A stretch of 64,000 bases of DNA, from NCBI GenBank assembly GCA_937888595.1, contig CALARK010000021.1, positions 186,001 through 250,000 of the forward strand, given 5' to 3'. The notes under the pieces were generated by a model. That model made no database searches, was not told where the DNA came from, and was given only the letters and a program-made list of their open reading frames with translations. This document shows positions 24,565 to 33,484 of this stretch, piece by piece; position 1 is the first letter of the stretch; every line of letters begins with the position of its first letter. This DNA is from an uncultured Sterolibacteriaceae bacterium. GTDB lineage: Bacteria > Pseudomonadota > Gammaproteobacteria > Burkholderiales > Rhodocyclaceae. Both the position numbers and the translations under genes were made by a program.

Positions 24565-25523
24565 TGCGACTCCAGAAAGTCTTTGTAAGCGAGGGCCAGT
24601 CCGGACCGCAAATCGCGGCTTGCCCGCCAGCCCAGTTTCGTGAGTCGCGATACATCGAGCAACTTGCGTGGAGTACCGTCGGGCTTGCTCCGGTCATAAA
24701 CAATCTCTCCGCTGAACCCCACCACCTCCCTGACCAAAAAAGCCAGTTCTGCGATGGTCAAATCCTCTCCCACGCCAATATTGATCAAAGGTGCAGCGTC
24801 AGGACCGATGACTAAATCAAGAGTTTCATCCGGCAGATTCATGAGAAACAGACAAGCGTCGGCCATGTCCTCACTATAGAGAAACTCTCGCCGCGGCATG
24901 CCAGAACCCCAGACGGTCACACTCACCGCATCGCTAGTCTTCGCCTCGTGGAACTTGCGGATGAGGGCAGGAATGACGTGGGAATTTTCCGGATGATAGT
25001 TGTCGCCCGGACCGTACAGGTTCGTAGGCATGACAGCCAGAAATCGGGTGTCGTACTGGCGGTTGTAACTCCAGCACATCTCGATGCCCGAAATTTTCGC
25101 CACCGCATAGGCCTGGTTGGTCGCTTCCAAGGGGCCGCTGAGAAGATATTCTTCTCGCAGGGGCTGAGGGGCCAGCTTCGGATATATGCAGCTCGATCCC
25201 AGAAACAAGAGACGCTTCACCCCGTGGTGCCAGGCTTCGTGAATCACATTGGTCTGGATAGCCAGATTCTGGTGGATGAATTCTGCCGGATAGGTGTTGT
25301 TGGCAACAATGCCGCCCACCTTGGCGGCCGCCAGAAAAACATGGTCGGGCCGTTCATTCTCGAAAAAGGCCGCTACGGCATGCTGATCCGTCAGATCCAG
25401 TTCGGAATGGGTACGCAGCAGCAGGTTGTCATGTCCATTATCGCGCAGCGCCCGTACCAAGGCCGACCCCACCAGGCCGCGATGCCCTGCGACATAGATC
25501 CTGTCGTTCGGTCCCATGTTCAT
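24561..25523 (-). CDS. fcl: GDP-L-fucose synthase
   Basis: 320-residue SDR enzyme converting GDP-4-keto-6-deoxymannose to GDP-L-fucose by epimerisation and NADPH reduction. The nucleotide-binding motif is VAGHRGLVGSALV; the catalytic Ser is in LFLGSSCIYPKLA and the YxxxK motif in YAVAKISGIEMC. NPTNLYGPGDNYHPENSHVIPALI-like sequence is typical. It overlaps gmd (ATGA), giving the usual gmd-fcl pair. GC content is lower than in flanking housekeeping genes. Confidence 0.95.
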   Translation of the reverse strand: MNMGPNDRIYVAGHRGLVGSALVRALRDNGHDNLLLRTHSELDLTDQHAVAAFFENERPDHVFLAAAKVGGIVANNTYPAEFIHQNLAIQTNVIHEAWHHGVKRLLFLGSSCIYPKLAPQPLREEYLLSGPLEATNQAYAVAKISGIEMCWSYNRQYDTRFLAVMPTNLYGPGDNYHPENSHVIPALIRKFHEAKTSDAVSVTVWGSGMPRREFLYSEDMADACLFLMNLPDETLDLVIGPDAAPLINIGVGEDLTIAELAFLVREVVGFSGEIVYDRSKPDGTPRKLLDVSRLTKLGWRASRDLRSGLALAYKDFLESQ

Positions 25524-26605
25524 TCGTGGCGATTCAGGGCGTTGTAACCGTGCTTCTTGATCAGCTCGTCACGCTCTGCAGCCTTCAGATCCTCACGCAC
25601 CATCTCGGCGACGAGGTCCTTGAAACCGATGCGGGGAGTCCACCCCAGCTTTTCTCTCGCTTTGCCCGCATCCCCGAGCAAGGTTTCCACTTCGGTGGGA
25701 CGGAAATAACGCGGATCCACCTGCACGATGCAGCGGCCATCCGCATCGTAACCCTTCTCATCAATACCTTCGCCCACCCAGTCCATCTTGAGGCCCAGCT
25801 CGCCGGCCGCCGCAGCGACGAAGTCCCTCACGCTGTACTGGACGCCTGTGGCAATGACGTAGTCCTCGGGATGGTCCTGCTGGAGCATCAACCACTGCAT
25901 CTCAACGTAGTCTTTGGCATGCCCCCAATCGCGCTTCGCATTCAGGTTGCCGAGGTAGAGGCAATCCTGCAGCCCCAGCTTGATGCGGGCCAGCGCACGG
26001 GTAATCTTGCGCGTAACGAAAGTTTCGCCACGGATCGGCGACTCGTGGTTGAACAAAATCCCGTTGCATGCATAGAGCCCGTAGGCCTCCCGATAGTTCA
26101 CCGTGATCCAGTAGGCATAGAGCTTCGCGACCGCATAGGGGCTGCGGGGATAGAACGGGGTTGATTCCCTCTGCGGCACTTCCTGAACCTTGCCGAACAG
26201 TTCGGACGTCGAAGCCTGATAGAAGCGAGCCTTCTTCTCCAGGCCCAGGATGCGAACGGCCTCGAGAATGCGCAAGGTTCCCAGTGCGTCCGAGTTGGCC
26301 GTGTATTCGGGCTCTTCAAAGCTGACTGCCACATGGCTTTGTGCCGCGAGGTTGTAGATCTCGTCCGGCCGTACTTGCTGAATGATGCGAGTCAGACTCG
26401 AAGAATCGGTCATGTCGCCGTGGTGCAGAATGAAGTGGCGCCCCGTTTCGTGTGGATCCTGATAGAGGTGATCTATCCGGTCTGTGTTGAACAGGGAGCT
26501 GCGGCGCTTGATGCCATGAACCTCGTAGCCCTTGTTCAGGAGAAATTCGGCCAGGTAAGCACCGTCCTGGCCGGTAATGCCGGTGATAAGAGCAATCTTG
26601 GTCAT
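25520..26605 (-). CDS. gmd: GDP-mannose 4,6-dehydratase
   Basis: 361 residues, first step from GDP-mannose to GDP-fucose or related deoxysugars. Motifs are ITGITGQDGAYLAEFLL, HGIKRRSS, YQASTSELFGKVQEVPQ, YPRSPYAVAKLYAYW (YxxxK) and GNLNAKRDWGHAKDYVEMQW. Full length. No mannose-1-phosphate guanylyltransferase lies in the window, so GDP-mannose must come from elsewhere. Coupled to fcl by overlap. Confidence 0.97.
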   Translation of the reverse strand: MTKIALITGITGQDGAYLAEFLLNKGYEVHGIKRRSSLFNTDRIDHLYQDPHETGRHFILHHGDMTDSSSLTRIIQQVRPDEIYNLAAQSHVAVSFEEPEYTANSDALGTLRILEAVRILGLEKKARFYQASTSELFGKVQEVPQRESTPFYPRSPYAVAKLYAYWITVNYREAYGLYACNGILFNHESPIRGETFVTRKITRALARIKLGLQDCLYLGNLNAKRDWGHAKDYVEMQWLMLQQDHPEDYVIATGVQYSVRDFVAAAAGELGLKMDWVGEGIDEKGYDADGRCIVQVDPRYFRPTEVETLLGDAGKAREKLGWTPRIGFKDLVAEMVREDLKAAERDELIKKHGYNALNRHE

Positions 26606-26638
26606 TGCAGCACCCCTTCTTGAATCTCAGAACTCATG

Positions 26639-27616
26639 TCACCTTCTTTCTGTCCGCATGCTTTCTGCAACTTCGATCAATCTACGCGCCCGATGCTCGT
26701 AGGTGTGCTCACGCATCACCCGGGCATGCGCAGCCTCTGCAATGCGCCGTGTCTCATCAAAATTATCCAGGTAATAGCGTATTTTCGCGATGCAATCATC
26801 GAGATCGTGATAATCCGCCCATTCCGTACCGGGCTCGAAATCGTCCCGCGCATGACGACGCTCGTCCGAAAGCATGAATCCGCCTCGCGCCGGCACACCG
26901 TAGCAGCGCTCGGGCAGCCCCCAGGACATCTCGACGCCAGACCGGGAGCGGTGATCGCAGGACGACCGGTAATTGAGATTGATGATGGAGCGCTGGATGA
27001 CGTCGATCTGCTCCTGTTCGCTCATGCCGCCGGAATTGCAGAACAGGACACGCAGGCCCATCGCCTCAAGTCGTGGGCGCAATGCTTCGAAGAAACGCTG
27101 GCGTTCGGCATGCTCCTTGTAGCGCTCACCGTGCATGTTGCCGACGAAGCTCACGTCCCAACGGAAAAATGTCGGGTCGCGCATCTCCTCCAGACTTCGG
27201 CCATGCAGATTGAAATTGCGCACCCAGACCGCGTTGGCGCTATAGACGACACGCGGTGCAAAGCGATAGGTCGGCTGCAGGGTGTGCGTCGCGTAGATAT
27301 CCAGAATGCGCAGCCACTCGAACAACTTGAGCTGCCTGACCAGGCGCCCCATGTGCCAGGGTGCATCACGGTCCAGGCCGAGCAGCGGCACGCCGGCGCG
27401 GCGCAACCGCGCTTTGAGCTTGAGCGCCGACCAAGGATGGCGTACGCCGTGATAGACCATGACGAAGCATAGTGCCGCACGCGCGAGTTGAGCGGTGTCT
27501 GGGCGGTCACCGATCGTCGCGATCTCATAGCCGAGGTTGTGGAAGGCATCCTCGAACATTGGCGAACGCGTGTGCAGGCCGAAGAGAACGAGGTCGTGGG
27601 AATGGACGGTGATCAT
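26639..27616 (-). CDS. CgeB-like glycosyltransferase
   Basis: 325 residues. The C-terminal half has the CgeB-type pattern GLPERCYGVPARGGFMLSDERRHARDDFEPG followed by DYHDLDDCIAKIRYYLDN and REHTYEHRA. The N-terminal Rossmann half reads LGYEIATIGDRPDTAQL with GLDRDAPWHMGRLVR. These are GT-B-fold transferases of surface glycans and spore or maturation polysaccharides; sugar specificity is not predictable. It is 20 bp after the GT2 gene and 33 bp before gmd. Confidence 0.75.
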   Translation of the reverse strand: MITVHSHDLVLFGLHTRSPMFEDAFHNLGYEIATIGDRPDTAQLARAALCFVMVYHGVRHPWSALKLKARLRRAGVPLLGLDRDAPWHMGRLVRQLKLFEWLRILDIYATHTLQPTYRFAPRVVYSANAVWVRNFNLHGRSLEEMRDPTFFRWDVSFVGNMHGERYKEHAERQRFFEALRPRLEAMGLRVLFCNSGGMSEQEQIDVIQRSIINLNYRSSCDHRSRSGVEMSWGLPERCYGVPARGGFMLSDERRHARDDFEPGTEWADYHDLDDCIAKIRYYLDNFDETRRIAEAAHARVMREHTYEHRARRLIEVAESMRTERR

Positions 27617-27635
27617 AGTCAGTGTGACAAACGGG

Positions 27636-28598
27636 TCACAGAAAGGACTTCAGCCAGTTGCGCGCAATGCGCCGGTGCTGGGCGAAGGTTGTCGCGTGGC
27701 GCCACAGCAGCGCATGGAGGCCGCGGCCGCGCAAGGCCCGCCTGAGCGCCCGCAACGTGGTGGCCGAACTGATTTTCGGCAGGTGATGGAAGATAGACAG
27801 CCCGCCGTCCACCAGTTGCCAGGCGATGGCGCGGGCAAGCAGCGGATCGGACAGTTCGCCGATCAAGCGATCGAGAGCCTCAGCGTTGAACGCTGAACTC
27901 TCGATCAGCAACTGCAGGCGTACGTCCTGCACCGGACCCGGCTTAGGCGGGCGCAGCGGTTTGCGGTAATGGACCAGGGGGGCTGCGCTGTAGCGCACTC
28001 GCGGTGCATGGATAAGGGCACGCGTGGTCCATGGCACATCTTCGTGTATCCAGGGTGGTGCAAAACACAGGGCGGTGCGCCTGATAAAGTCGTGGCGGTA
28101 AAGATGCAACCAGACGAAATGAAATAGCTTGTGCCGCGTCAGCCGGTCTGTGAGCCAGTCGCGCCCGCTCATCACGGCCGTGTCAGGCTCGCCGGCGTAA
28201 ATCAGCTGTTCTGGCCCCCGCCCCTCGAAGTCGAACCAGCCGTTGAACAGGGCGATGTCGAGGTCGTCCCGTTGCGCCATGTCGAGCGCCAGTTCGCAGT
28301 GTGCGGGGGCGAGCCGGTCGTCCGAATCGAGGAATGCCAGCCACTCGCCGGTAGCGTGCTCGAGGCCGGTGTTGCGTGCCGCGGACAGCCCGCCGTTCTG
28401 TTGGCGGACCACGCGCATCTGCGGCAAGCGCGCCGCGTAGTCGGCAAGAATTTCCGGGCATGCGTCCGTGGAACCATCATCGATCACGATTATTTCATCG
28501 GGTGCCCGGGTCTGGGCAACGATGCTGTCAAGACAGGCCGGCAGGTAGGCGGCCACGTTGTAGACAGGAATGACAAGGCTGAGGCGGGGCTGATTCAT
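27636..28598 (-). CDS. Glycosyltransferase family 2
   Basis: 320 residues. GT-A fold N-terminus: LSLVIPVYNVAAYLPACLDSIVAQ, IIVIDDGSTDACPEIL, QNGGLSAARNTGLEHATGEW and the DxD-type FLDSDDRL metal site. It transfers a sugar from a nucleotide donor in the cytoplasm. A C-terminal amphipathic segment (FAQHRRIARNWLKSFL) may bind the membrane. It overlaps the GT9 gene upstream by four bases (ATGA). Donor and acceptor unknown. Confidence 0.9.
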   Translation of the reverse strand: MNQPRLSLVIPVYNVAAYLPACLDSIVAQTRAPDEIIVIDDGSTDACPEILADYAARLPQMRVVRQQNGGLSAARNTGLEHATGEWLAFLDSDDRLAPAHCELALDMAQRDDLDIALFNGWFDFEGRGPEQLIYAGEPDTAVMSGRDWLTDRLTRHKLFHFVWLHLYRHDFIRRTALCFAPPWIHEDVPWTTRALIHAPRVRYSAAPLVHYRKPLRPPKPGPVQDVRLQLLIESSAFNAEALDRLIGELSDPLLARAIAWQLVDGGLSIFHHLPKISSATTLRALRRALRGRGLHALLWRHATTFAQHRRIARNWLKSFL

Positions 28599-29650
28599 GA
28601 CTTTCGGTTCTCAAGTTCATAGCGCAAGTCGGCATAAGCGCGTACGACATCGGCAACGCTGACGTCGGCGACGTTCATACTGGGCGCCTGCAGTAGCCGG
28701 TAGGGTACGGCCCACGGCCGCCAGCGTGCTGCGCTGCTGTGGCCGAACAGACAGACGATGGGCTTGCCGGCGGCGGCGGCGAGGTGCATGGCGCCGCCGT
28801 CAGCACAGATAACGTCGTCGCACAGCGAAATTGCGGCGATGAGCTCCGCCAGCGTTGCTGTGGGCACCGGCAGCACGGGAAGACCGGCCGTCGCTGTGCG
28901 CACGGCGGCAGCCTTGTCGTCGTCGCCGGGATGGCGCGGATTGTCGGCGGCCCCCGGCGCCCATAGCAGCATGAACACGCAGCCGTGGACATCATGCAGC
29001 GCGTGCATGATGCCGGCGAAATGCGCGGCGGGCCAGCGCTGGCTCGGCTTGCGTGCTGAGAGGTGGATACCGACGACGCGACGCCCGGCACGCAAGACCT
29101 GCACCTCAGGTGCGAGCCGCGCCGCCGCGTCGGGCGGCGGCACGATGCACAGCGCCCCAGGAACGCCCTCGATGCCGAACGCCTGCCCCAGCCCCCATAC
29201 GTCCTCGGTCTCGGTCTGAGCAGGATCGAAGCGCCAGGGCACAGCAATGTCGATCAGCCGTGCATGCGGTTTGTCCGGCTCGACGAATCCAACGACGTGC
29301 CGGGCGCCGACCCAGCGTGCCAGCGCCAGCATGCGCCGCTGGTAGCCCGGCGCGGCCAGCACGCAATAGTCGAAGCGCCGGCGGCGCAGGTCCAGCATCA
29401 GGCGCAGCCGTGCGACATAGTTGCGGAAAACGCTTTCGCCCGCGTCGAGATGCTTCGTCTTGGTATAGGCCACGATCTCGTCCAGGGCCGGATGGCCGTC
29501 GAGCACCGCCCGGTTGTAGCGCGTTACCAGCGCACAGAGATAGGCATCGGGAAAGCGCCGGCGCAGTGCATCGAACAGCGGCGTCGTACAGACCAGATCG
29601 CCGATGTTGTCGCGACGGATCAGCAGGATGCGCGGGGAACTGTGTTTCAT
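28595..29650 (-). CDS. Glycosyltransferase family 9 (heptosyltransferase-like)
   Basis: 351 residues. N-terminal ILLIRRDNIGDLVCTTPLFDALRRRFP is the GT9 signature; later VGIHLSARKPSQRWPAAHFA and DDVICADGGAMHLAAAAGKPIVCLFGHS match the donor-binding C-terminal domain. GT9 enzymes add heptose or other sugars to LPS core. It overlaps genes on both sides by four bases, so it is translated as part of one mRNA. Specificity unknown. Confidence 0.88.
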   Translation of the reverse strand: MKHSSPRILLIRRDNIGDLVCTTPLFDALRRRFPDAYLCALVTRYNRAVLDGHPALDEIVAYTKTKHLDAGESVFRNYVARLRLMLDLRRRRFDYCVLAAPGYQRRMLALARWVGARHVVGFVEPDKPHARLIDIAVPWRFDPAQTETEDVWGLGQAFGIEGVPGALCIVPPPDAAARLAPEVQVLRAGRRVVGIHLSARKPSQRWPAAHFAGIMHALHDVHGCVFMLLWAPGAADNPRHPGDDDKAAAVRTATAGLPVLPVPTATLAELIAAISLCDDVICADGGAMHLAAAAGKPIVCLFGHSSAARWRPWAVPYRLLQAPSMNVADVSVADVVRAYADLRYELENRKS

Positions 29651-30771
29651 TCGCGGTCCAGTGCCTCCAGCATGCGGGCCACGCGCGTGCGGAAGGCTTC
29701 CTCGGAAAAGCGCGCCAGATGGTCGCAGGCAACCAGCGGATCGGGCCTTGCCATGCGCCCCGACAGCAGATCGTCAAGCAGCGAGCCGAAGCCGGCAGCG
29801 CCGTCGTTACGTGGGTCTGGGTACAGATAACCGCTGCGACCGTGTGCCACGGTCTCGGTGAACGGCGGCGCATTGGGCGCGAGCACCGGCGTGCCGCATA
29901 TCTGTGCCTCCAGCACGTTGAGGCCGAGCGCCTCCTTTTCCGGCAGGCCGGTAAGCAGATAATCGACCAGCGGATAGACGCAGCGCACGTTACGCTGTTC
30001 GCCCCACCAGCGCACGGCGCCGTCCATCGGCGAGAGCGCGCGGCGCGTATCGCGTACCGAAGCATAACCGCCGCTGCCAAAAATCTCGAGATTAACGCCG
30101 CGCGCCTCCAGCGTCGGCGCGATCGCCTCGAACAGAGCGGGGAACTGCTTGATCGGCGTGATGCGAGACACGACACCCAGCGTCAGCCCGGGACGCCGGC
30201 CGTAGACCCGACGCGGCTGGCAAGCCTGCCAGGCCGGATGGACCCACGACAGCAGTCGGTCGCGCACTTTGCGCGTGTCCCAGCTGTAGCGCGAGCGGGC
30301 CACAATTTCGGTTTCCTCGCCGGGCCGGTCGAGATGGGCAACGCCATAAAGCGGTTCCGGGTGAGCCTGCGTGAAGCCCCGCTCAAGGAGGCCAGCCAGC
30401 ACGTAGCCCGATACCGCGAAAAGGCGATCGTAGGCGCGGAAGTGCTCGAAACGGCGCTGGTAGAGCGGCATGTGCACGAAGCTCGCGACACGACAGCGTT
30501 GCATCTGCAACTGCGTCAGGCGCTCGCCGCCGTCGGGGGTATGATAGATCAGCCAGGCCGGCCGCGCGAACGGCAGCTCGAGAATATCGTCATGGCCGGC
30601 GACCTGATAGACCCGGCGCGCACCAGTGTCGTGGTCACGCCACCAGCGCGCGTCGCGCTGCACGACGAGATCGAACGGCTGCCCAAGCGCGCGTAGCGTG
30701 TTCCCGAGGAAACAGGTATAGACTTCGCCGCCGCCGAAACCCCGTTGCAGATTGACTTGTAGCAGTTCCAT
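29647..30771 (-). CDS. Glycosyltransferase family 4
   Basis: 374 residues from the ATG at 30771, which has a GGAGCG ribosome site; longer in-frame extensions would run into the upstream FkbM gene. N-terminal QVNLQRGFGGGEVYTCFL is a GT-B acceptor-domain glycine loop. The C-terminal half has GVVSRITPIKQFPALFEAI and the family EX7E region EKEALGLNVLEAQICGTPVLA. Retaining transferase of the polysaccharide locus; donor unknown. Confidence 0.87.
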   Translation of the reverse strand: MELLQVNLQRGFGGGEVYTCFLGNTLRALGQPFDLVVQRDARWWRDHDTGARRVYQVAGHDDILELPFARPAWLIYHTPDGGERLTQLQMQRCRVASFVHMPLYQRRFEHFRAYDRLFAVSGYVLAGLLERGFTQAHPEPLYGVAHLDRPGEETEIVARSRYSWDTRKVRDRLLSWVHPAWQACQPRRVYGRRPGLTLGVVSRITPIKQFPALFEAIAPTLEARGVNLEIFGSGGYASVRDTRRALSPMDGAVRWWGEQRNVRCVYPLVDYLLTGLPEKEALGLNVLEAQICGTPVLAPNAPPFTETVAHGRSGYLYPDPRNDGAAGFGSLLDDLLSGRMARPDPLVACDHLARFSEEAFRTRVARMLEALDRE

Positions 30772-30784
30772 GACGCTCCGGAAG

Positions 30785-31516
30785 TCAGGCGGATTGCGGA
30801 CGGTAGAGATAGAAGACATATTTCCGCGTCATGCCCGTGTCAAGGCAGAAGCCCTGCGCGAACAGCTTCGCCAGCATGGCGGTAACGCCGTCGTTGCCGA
30901 GTACATGGGCGTGGGTCTCGACGCAGATCTTGTACACTCCTGAGAGGTCGGCGGTCGCGAACAGGTCCGCTTCGCCACCTTCGATATCGACGATCATGAA
31001 GGTCGGACGGATACGGGCGATCTCCGCGTTGAGGTCGATCTGCTCGACCTCGATTTCCCGCGCGCCGGTGCTGGCCGCGTTGGCCGACGAAGCCCAGAAG
31101 TCCTGCTCGATGTAAAACCGTTTGCGGCCGGTGCCCTGACCGAGCAGCGCGCAACGGACCGCGGGCCGTACGCCGTTGGTGGCGTAGGTCAGGGCGATCA
31201 CTTCCATCAGGGCCGGGTTGGCTTCGTAGGCGAACACCCGCGCATCGCCGATGCGCTTGGCGCAGTAGGCCGAAAGAAAGCCGATGCCCGCGCCGACTTC
31301 CATGACGACATCGCTGGCGTCTAGCCGGTTACTGACGATTTCCGCCTCCTTGCGCTCGTATTCGCCGAAGTAGATCTCCTTGGCTATGCTGGGGGAGATC
31401 AGCGCGTGCTTAAGCGGCAACCGCACGCCGAAATTGTCGGCGAACTGCGGCCGATGGATATGGCGCAACAGCTTGCGCAGGCGGCGGGCGGTACGGCCAT
31501 GTTTGCGAATTATCAT
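30785..31516 (-). CDS. FkbM-family methyltransferase
   Basis: 243 residues. SAM site VVMEVGAGIGFLSAYCAKRIG and VFAYEANPALMEVIALTY; FkbM hallmark PTFMIVDIEGGEADLFAT. Short basic N-terminus (IIRKHGRTARRLRKLLRHIH) may attach to the membrane. It is 13 bp upstream of the GT4 gene and 58 bp downstream of another FkbM gene. The two are only distantly alike, so not a recent duplication. Confidence 0.83.
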   Translation of the reverse strand: MIIRKHGRTARRLRKLLRHIHRPQFADNFGVRLPLKHALISPSIAKEIYFGEYERKEAEIVSNRLDASDVVMEVGAGIGFLSAYCAKRIGDARVFAYEANPALMEVIALTYATNGVRPAVRCALLGQGTGRKRFYIEQDFWASSANAASTGAREIEVEQIDLNAEIARIRPTFMIVDIEGGEADLFATADLSGVYKICVETHAHVLGNDGVTAMLAKLFAQGFCLDTGMTRKYVFYLYRPQSA

Positions 31517-31574
31517 GATAGGACAGTTTCGGATAGCAGGGGGATGGAACGCCGGAAGCGGCGGTTTGCGCCGC

Positions 31575-32456
31575 TCATTTCGGCATGAAAAGGTAATTGC
31601 ACAAACCTAGGCCCGCGAGCGGGCCAGTCTGGTTGGGATAATCGTGCCATTGCGCTTCGACGATCCCGCCCGGTACGATGGGGCCGATGATGTCGTAGTC
31701 GAGGCCGACGAGCAGGTCGCGCAGTGCCTGCCGTTCATCCGCCGATTCCATTCCGCATTCGAGCAGCAGCGGCGGGCGGAAACGCGCCAGCGTGGCGGTC
31801 GCGCCCCGCAGCACTCCGAGTTCGTGGCCCTCGACATCGATCTTGATGAAATCGATACGGTCGATGTCGGGCCGCTCCGCCAGCAGGCTGTCAAGACGGC
31901 GCGTCGCCACGGCGATGACCGCGAAGTCGCCCGCGGCGCGGCCGAGCCGCGAGCCGCCACTGTTGCCGCTTTCCACTGAAAACTCGGAACTGCCGTCACA
32001 GTCGCTGAGCGCCAGCTGGTGCACCTCTACCCAGTCCTGACGGTTCACCCGCGCGGTCTTGGCAACCGTTTCGGCCAGATAGGGCACAGGTTCGAAGGCG
32101 AGCACGCATCCGGTCGGCCCCACTCGCAGCGCGAAAGGCATCGCCCAGTCTCCGACATTGGCACCGATGTCGAGCACGCAGTCGCCGGGACGGCACATCG
32201 CATCGATGATGTCGATGTCGAGTACAGGCTTGAACAGCCGGTGCCCCGCTGTGACATCGACGTGTGACGGGACGTAGGCAAGACGGCCATCGGAGCGCTG
32301 GATATAGCCGCCGGGCCAGCCGTCGAGCGCCGCGTGGCGAACCAGATTGCGAAAATAGGGAATGCGCATCCGCCAAGGCAGCTTGCGAATACGGGCAGCC
32401 CGGTACTGGCGCAGATTGAAGAGATTGCGCATAAGTGTGGCGAGTTCGGAAGCCAT
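31575..32456 (-). CDS. FkbM-family methyltransferase
   Basis: 293 residues from the ATG at 32456; an upstream in-frame extension would overlap the epimerase gene and is unlikely. SAM motif CVLDIGANVGDWAMPFALRVG with VLAFEPVPYLAE; FkbM hallmark DFIKIDVEGHELGVLRGA. The N-terminus has RYAARIRKLPWR-like basic sequence, and it ends NYLFMPK, a common FkbM tail. Probably O-methylates a sugar of the surface glycan. Confidence 0.85.
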   Translation of the reverse strand: MASELATLMRNLFNLRQYRAARIRKLPWRMRIPYFRNLVRHAALDGWPGGYIQRSDGRLAYVPSHVDVTAGHRLFKPVLDIDIIDAMCRPGDCVLDIGANVGDWAMPFALRVGPTGCVLAFEPVPYLAETVAKTARVNRQDWVEVHQLALSDCDGSSEFSVESGNSGGSRLGRAAGDFAVIAVATRRLDSLLAERPDIDRIDFIKIDVEGHELGVLRGATATLARFRPPLLLECGMESADERQALRDLLVGLDYDIIGPIVPGGIVEAQWHDYPNQTGPLAGLGLCNYLFMPK

Positions 32457-32494
32457 GAGTATTAGTAGGTTATTAGTTAGTTCTAGAAGGAGCG

Positions 32495-33481
32495 TTAGGA
32501 TATCTTCATATTCTCCGCATGCGGGAGATACCATCTTCGCATCCACTCGACAGTAAGGCGCAGGCCATCCCGGAAGCCTGTATGAGCATGCCACCCCAGT
32601 TCACTTTTGGCCAAGCCACAGTCGAGAACGCTTACTGGTACGTCCACAGGACGCCCGGTCCTATAGCGCTTATCCAGGTCGCGTCCGAGCAATTCCTCAA
32701 TTACCGAAATGACGTCATTCAGACTGAGGCCGGTGCCACTGCCGATATTGAATACCCTGTGCTCTCCCTGATGCTCCATGGCTGCCACGATCGCCTCGGC
32801 GACGTCCTCGACGTAGACGTAATCCCGCACCACATGACCGTCGCCCCATATCTCCACTGCGTCACCTGAAAGGGCGTTCGAGAGAAACGCAGCTACCACT
32901 CCCTGCCGCTTCTCAGCCGTCTGGAAAACGCCGTAGGCATTGGAAACTCGCAACACACGATAGTCGAGGCTGCGCTGACGTCGGTAGACTTCCAAGTATT
33001 TCTCGACGGCGAGTTTGGCTACGCCGTAAGCGGTGATCGGTAGGGTGGGAGCGGACTCCGGGGTCGGGGTCACATCAGGAATGCCATACACGGTGCCACC
33101 TGACGAAATAAACACGACGCGCCTGACACCGGCAGCAACGCAGCGCTCAAACAGGCTCAACGAGCCGATCACGTTGGCTTGTGCATCCGCGCGTATGTCC
33201 TTGTCCGCATTCGCAGGGGTGGAGCTACTGGCCAAATGAATCACGGTATCGCAACCGGAAAGCACAGCATCAAGGGCCTCGCTGTCCGGGTGGGCAATGT
33301 CGCCGGTGGTCCAGTGCAAGCCACGTAATACATCCGGAAACGCCTGCCTGCGACCGAAGCACCTGACATCCCGTCCGTGCCGCGTCATATACTGCGCCAG
33401 AAAGGTGCCTAGAAAGCCACCCGCCCCGATCACCGCGATGGGCGACGTCGAGACAGGTGTGCTCTGCCCTGATCGATGCAT
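32495..33481 (-). CDS. NAD-dependent sugar epimerase/dehydratase (GalE-like SDR)
   Basis: 328 residues. NAD-binding IAVIGAGGFLGTFLAQYM, catalytic Ser-Ser in VFISSGGTVYG, and YxxxK in YGVAKLAVEKYL; VLRVSNAYGV and RDYVYVEDVAEAI are typical of UDP-sugar 4-epimerases and related enzymes. The substrate cannot be read from sequence. It lies 3 bp after a GT4 gene and is followed by FkbM genes, within the glycan operon. Confidence 0.87.
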   Translation of the reverse strand: MHRSGQSTPVSTSPIAVIGAGGFLGTFLAQYMTRHGRDVRCFGRRQAFPDVLRGLHWTTGDIAHPDSEALDAVLSGCDTVIHLASSSTPANADKDIRADAQANVIGSLSLFERCVAAGVRRVVFISSGGTVYGIPDVTPTPESAPTLPITAYGVAKLAVEKYLEVYRRQRSLDYRVLRVSNAYGVFQTAEKRQGVVAAFLSNALSGDAVEIWGDGHVVRDYVYVEDVAEAIVAAMEHQGEHRVFNIGSGTGLSLNDVISVIEELLGRDLDKRYRTGRPVDVPVSVLDCGLAKSELGWHAHTGFRDGLRLTVEWMRRWYLPHAENMKIS

Positions 33482-33484
33482 TAC

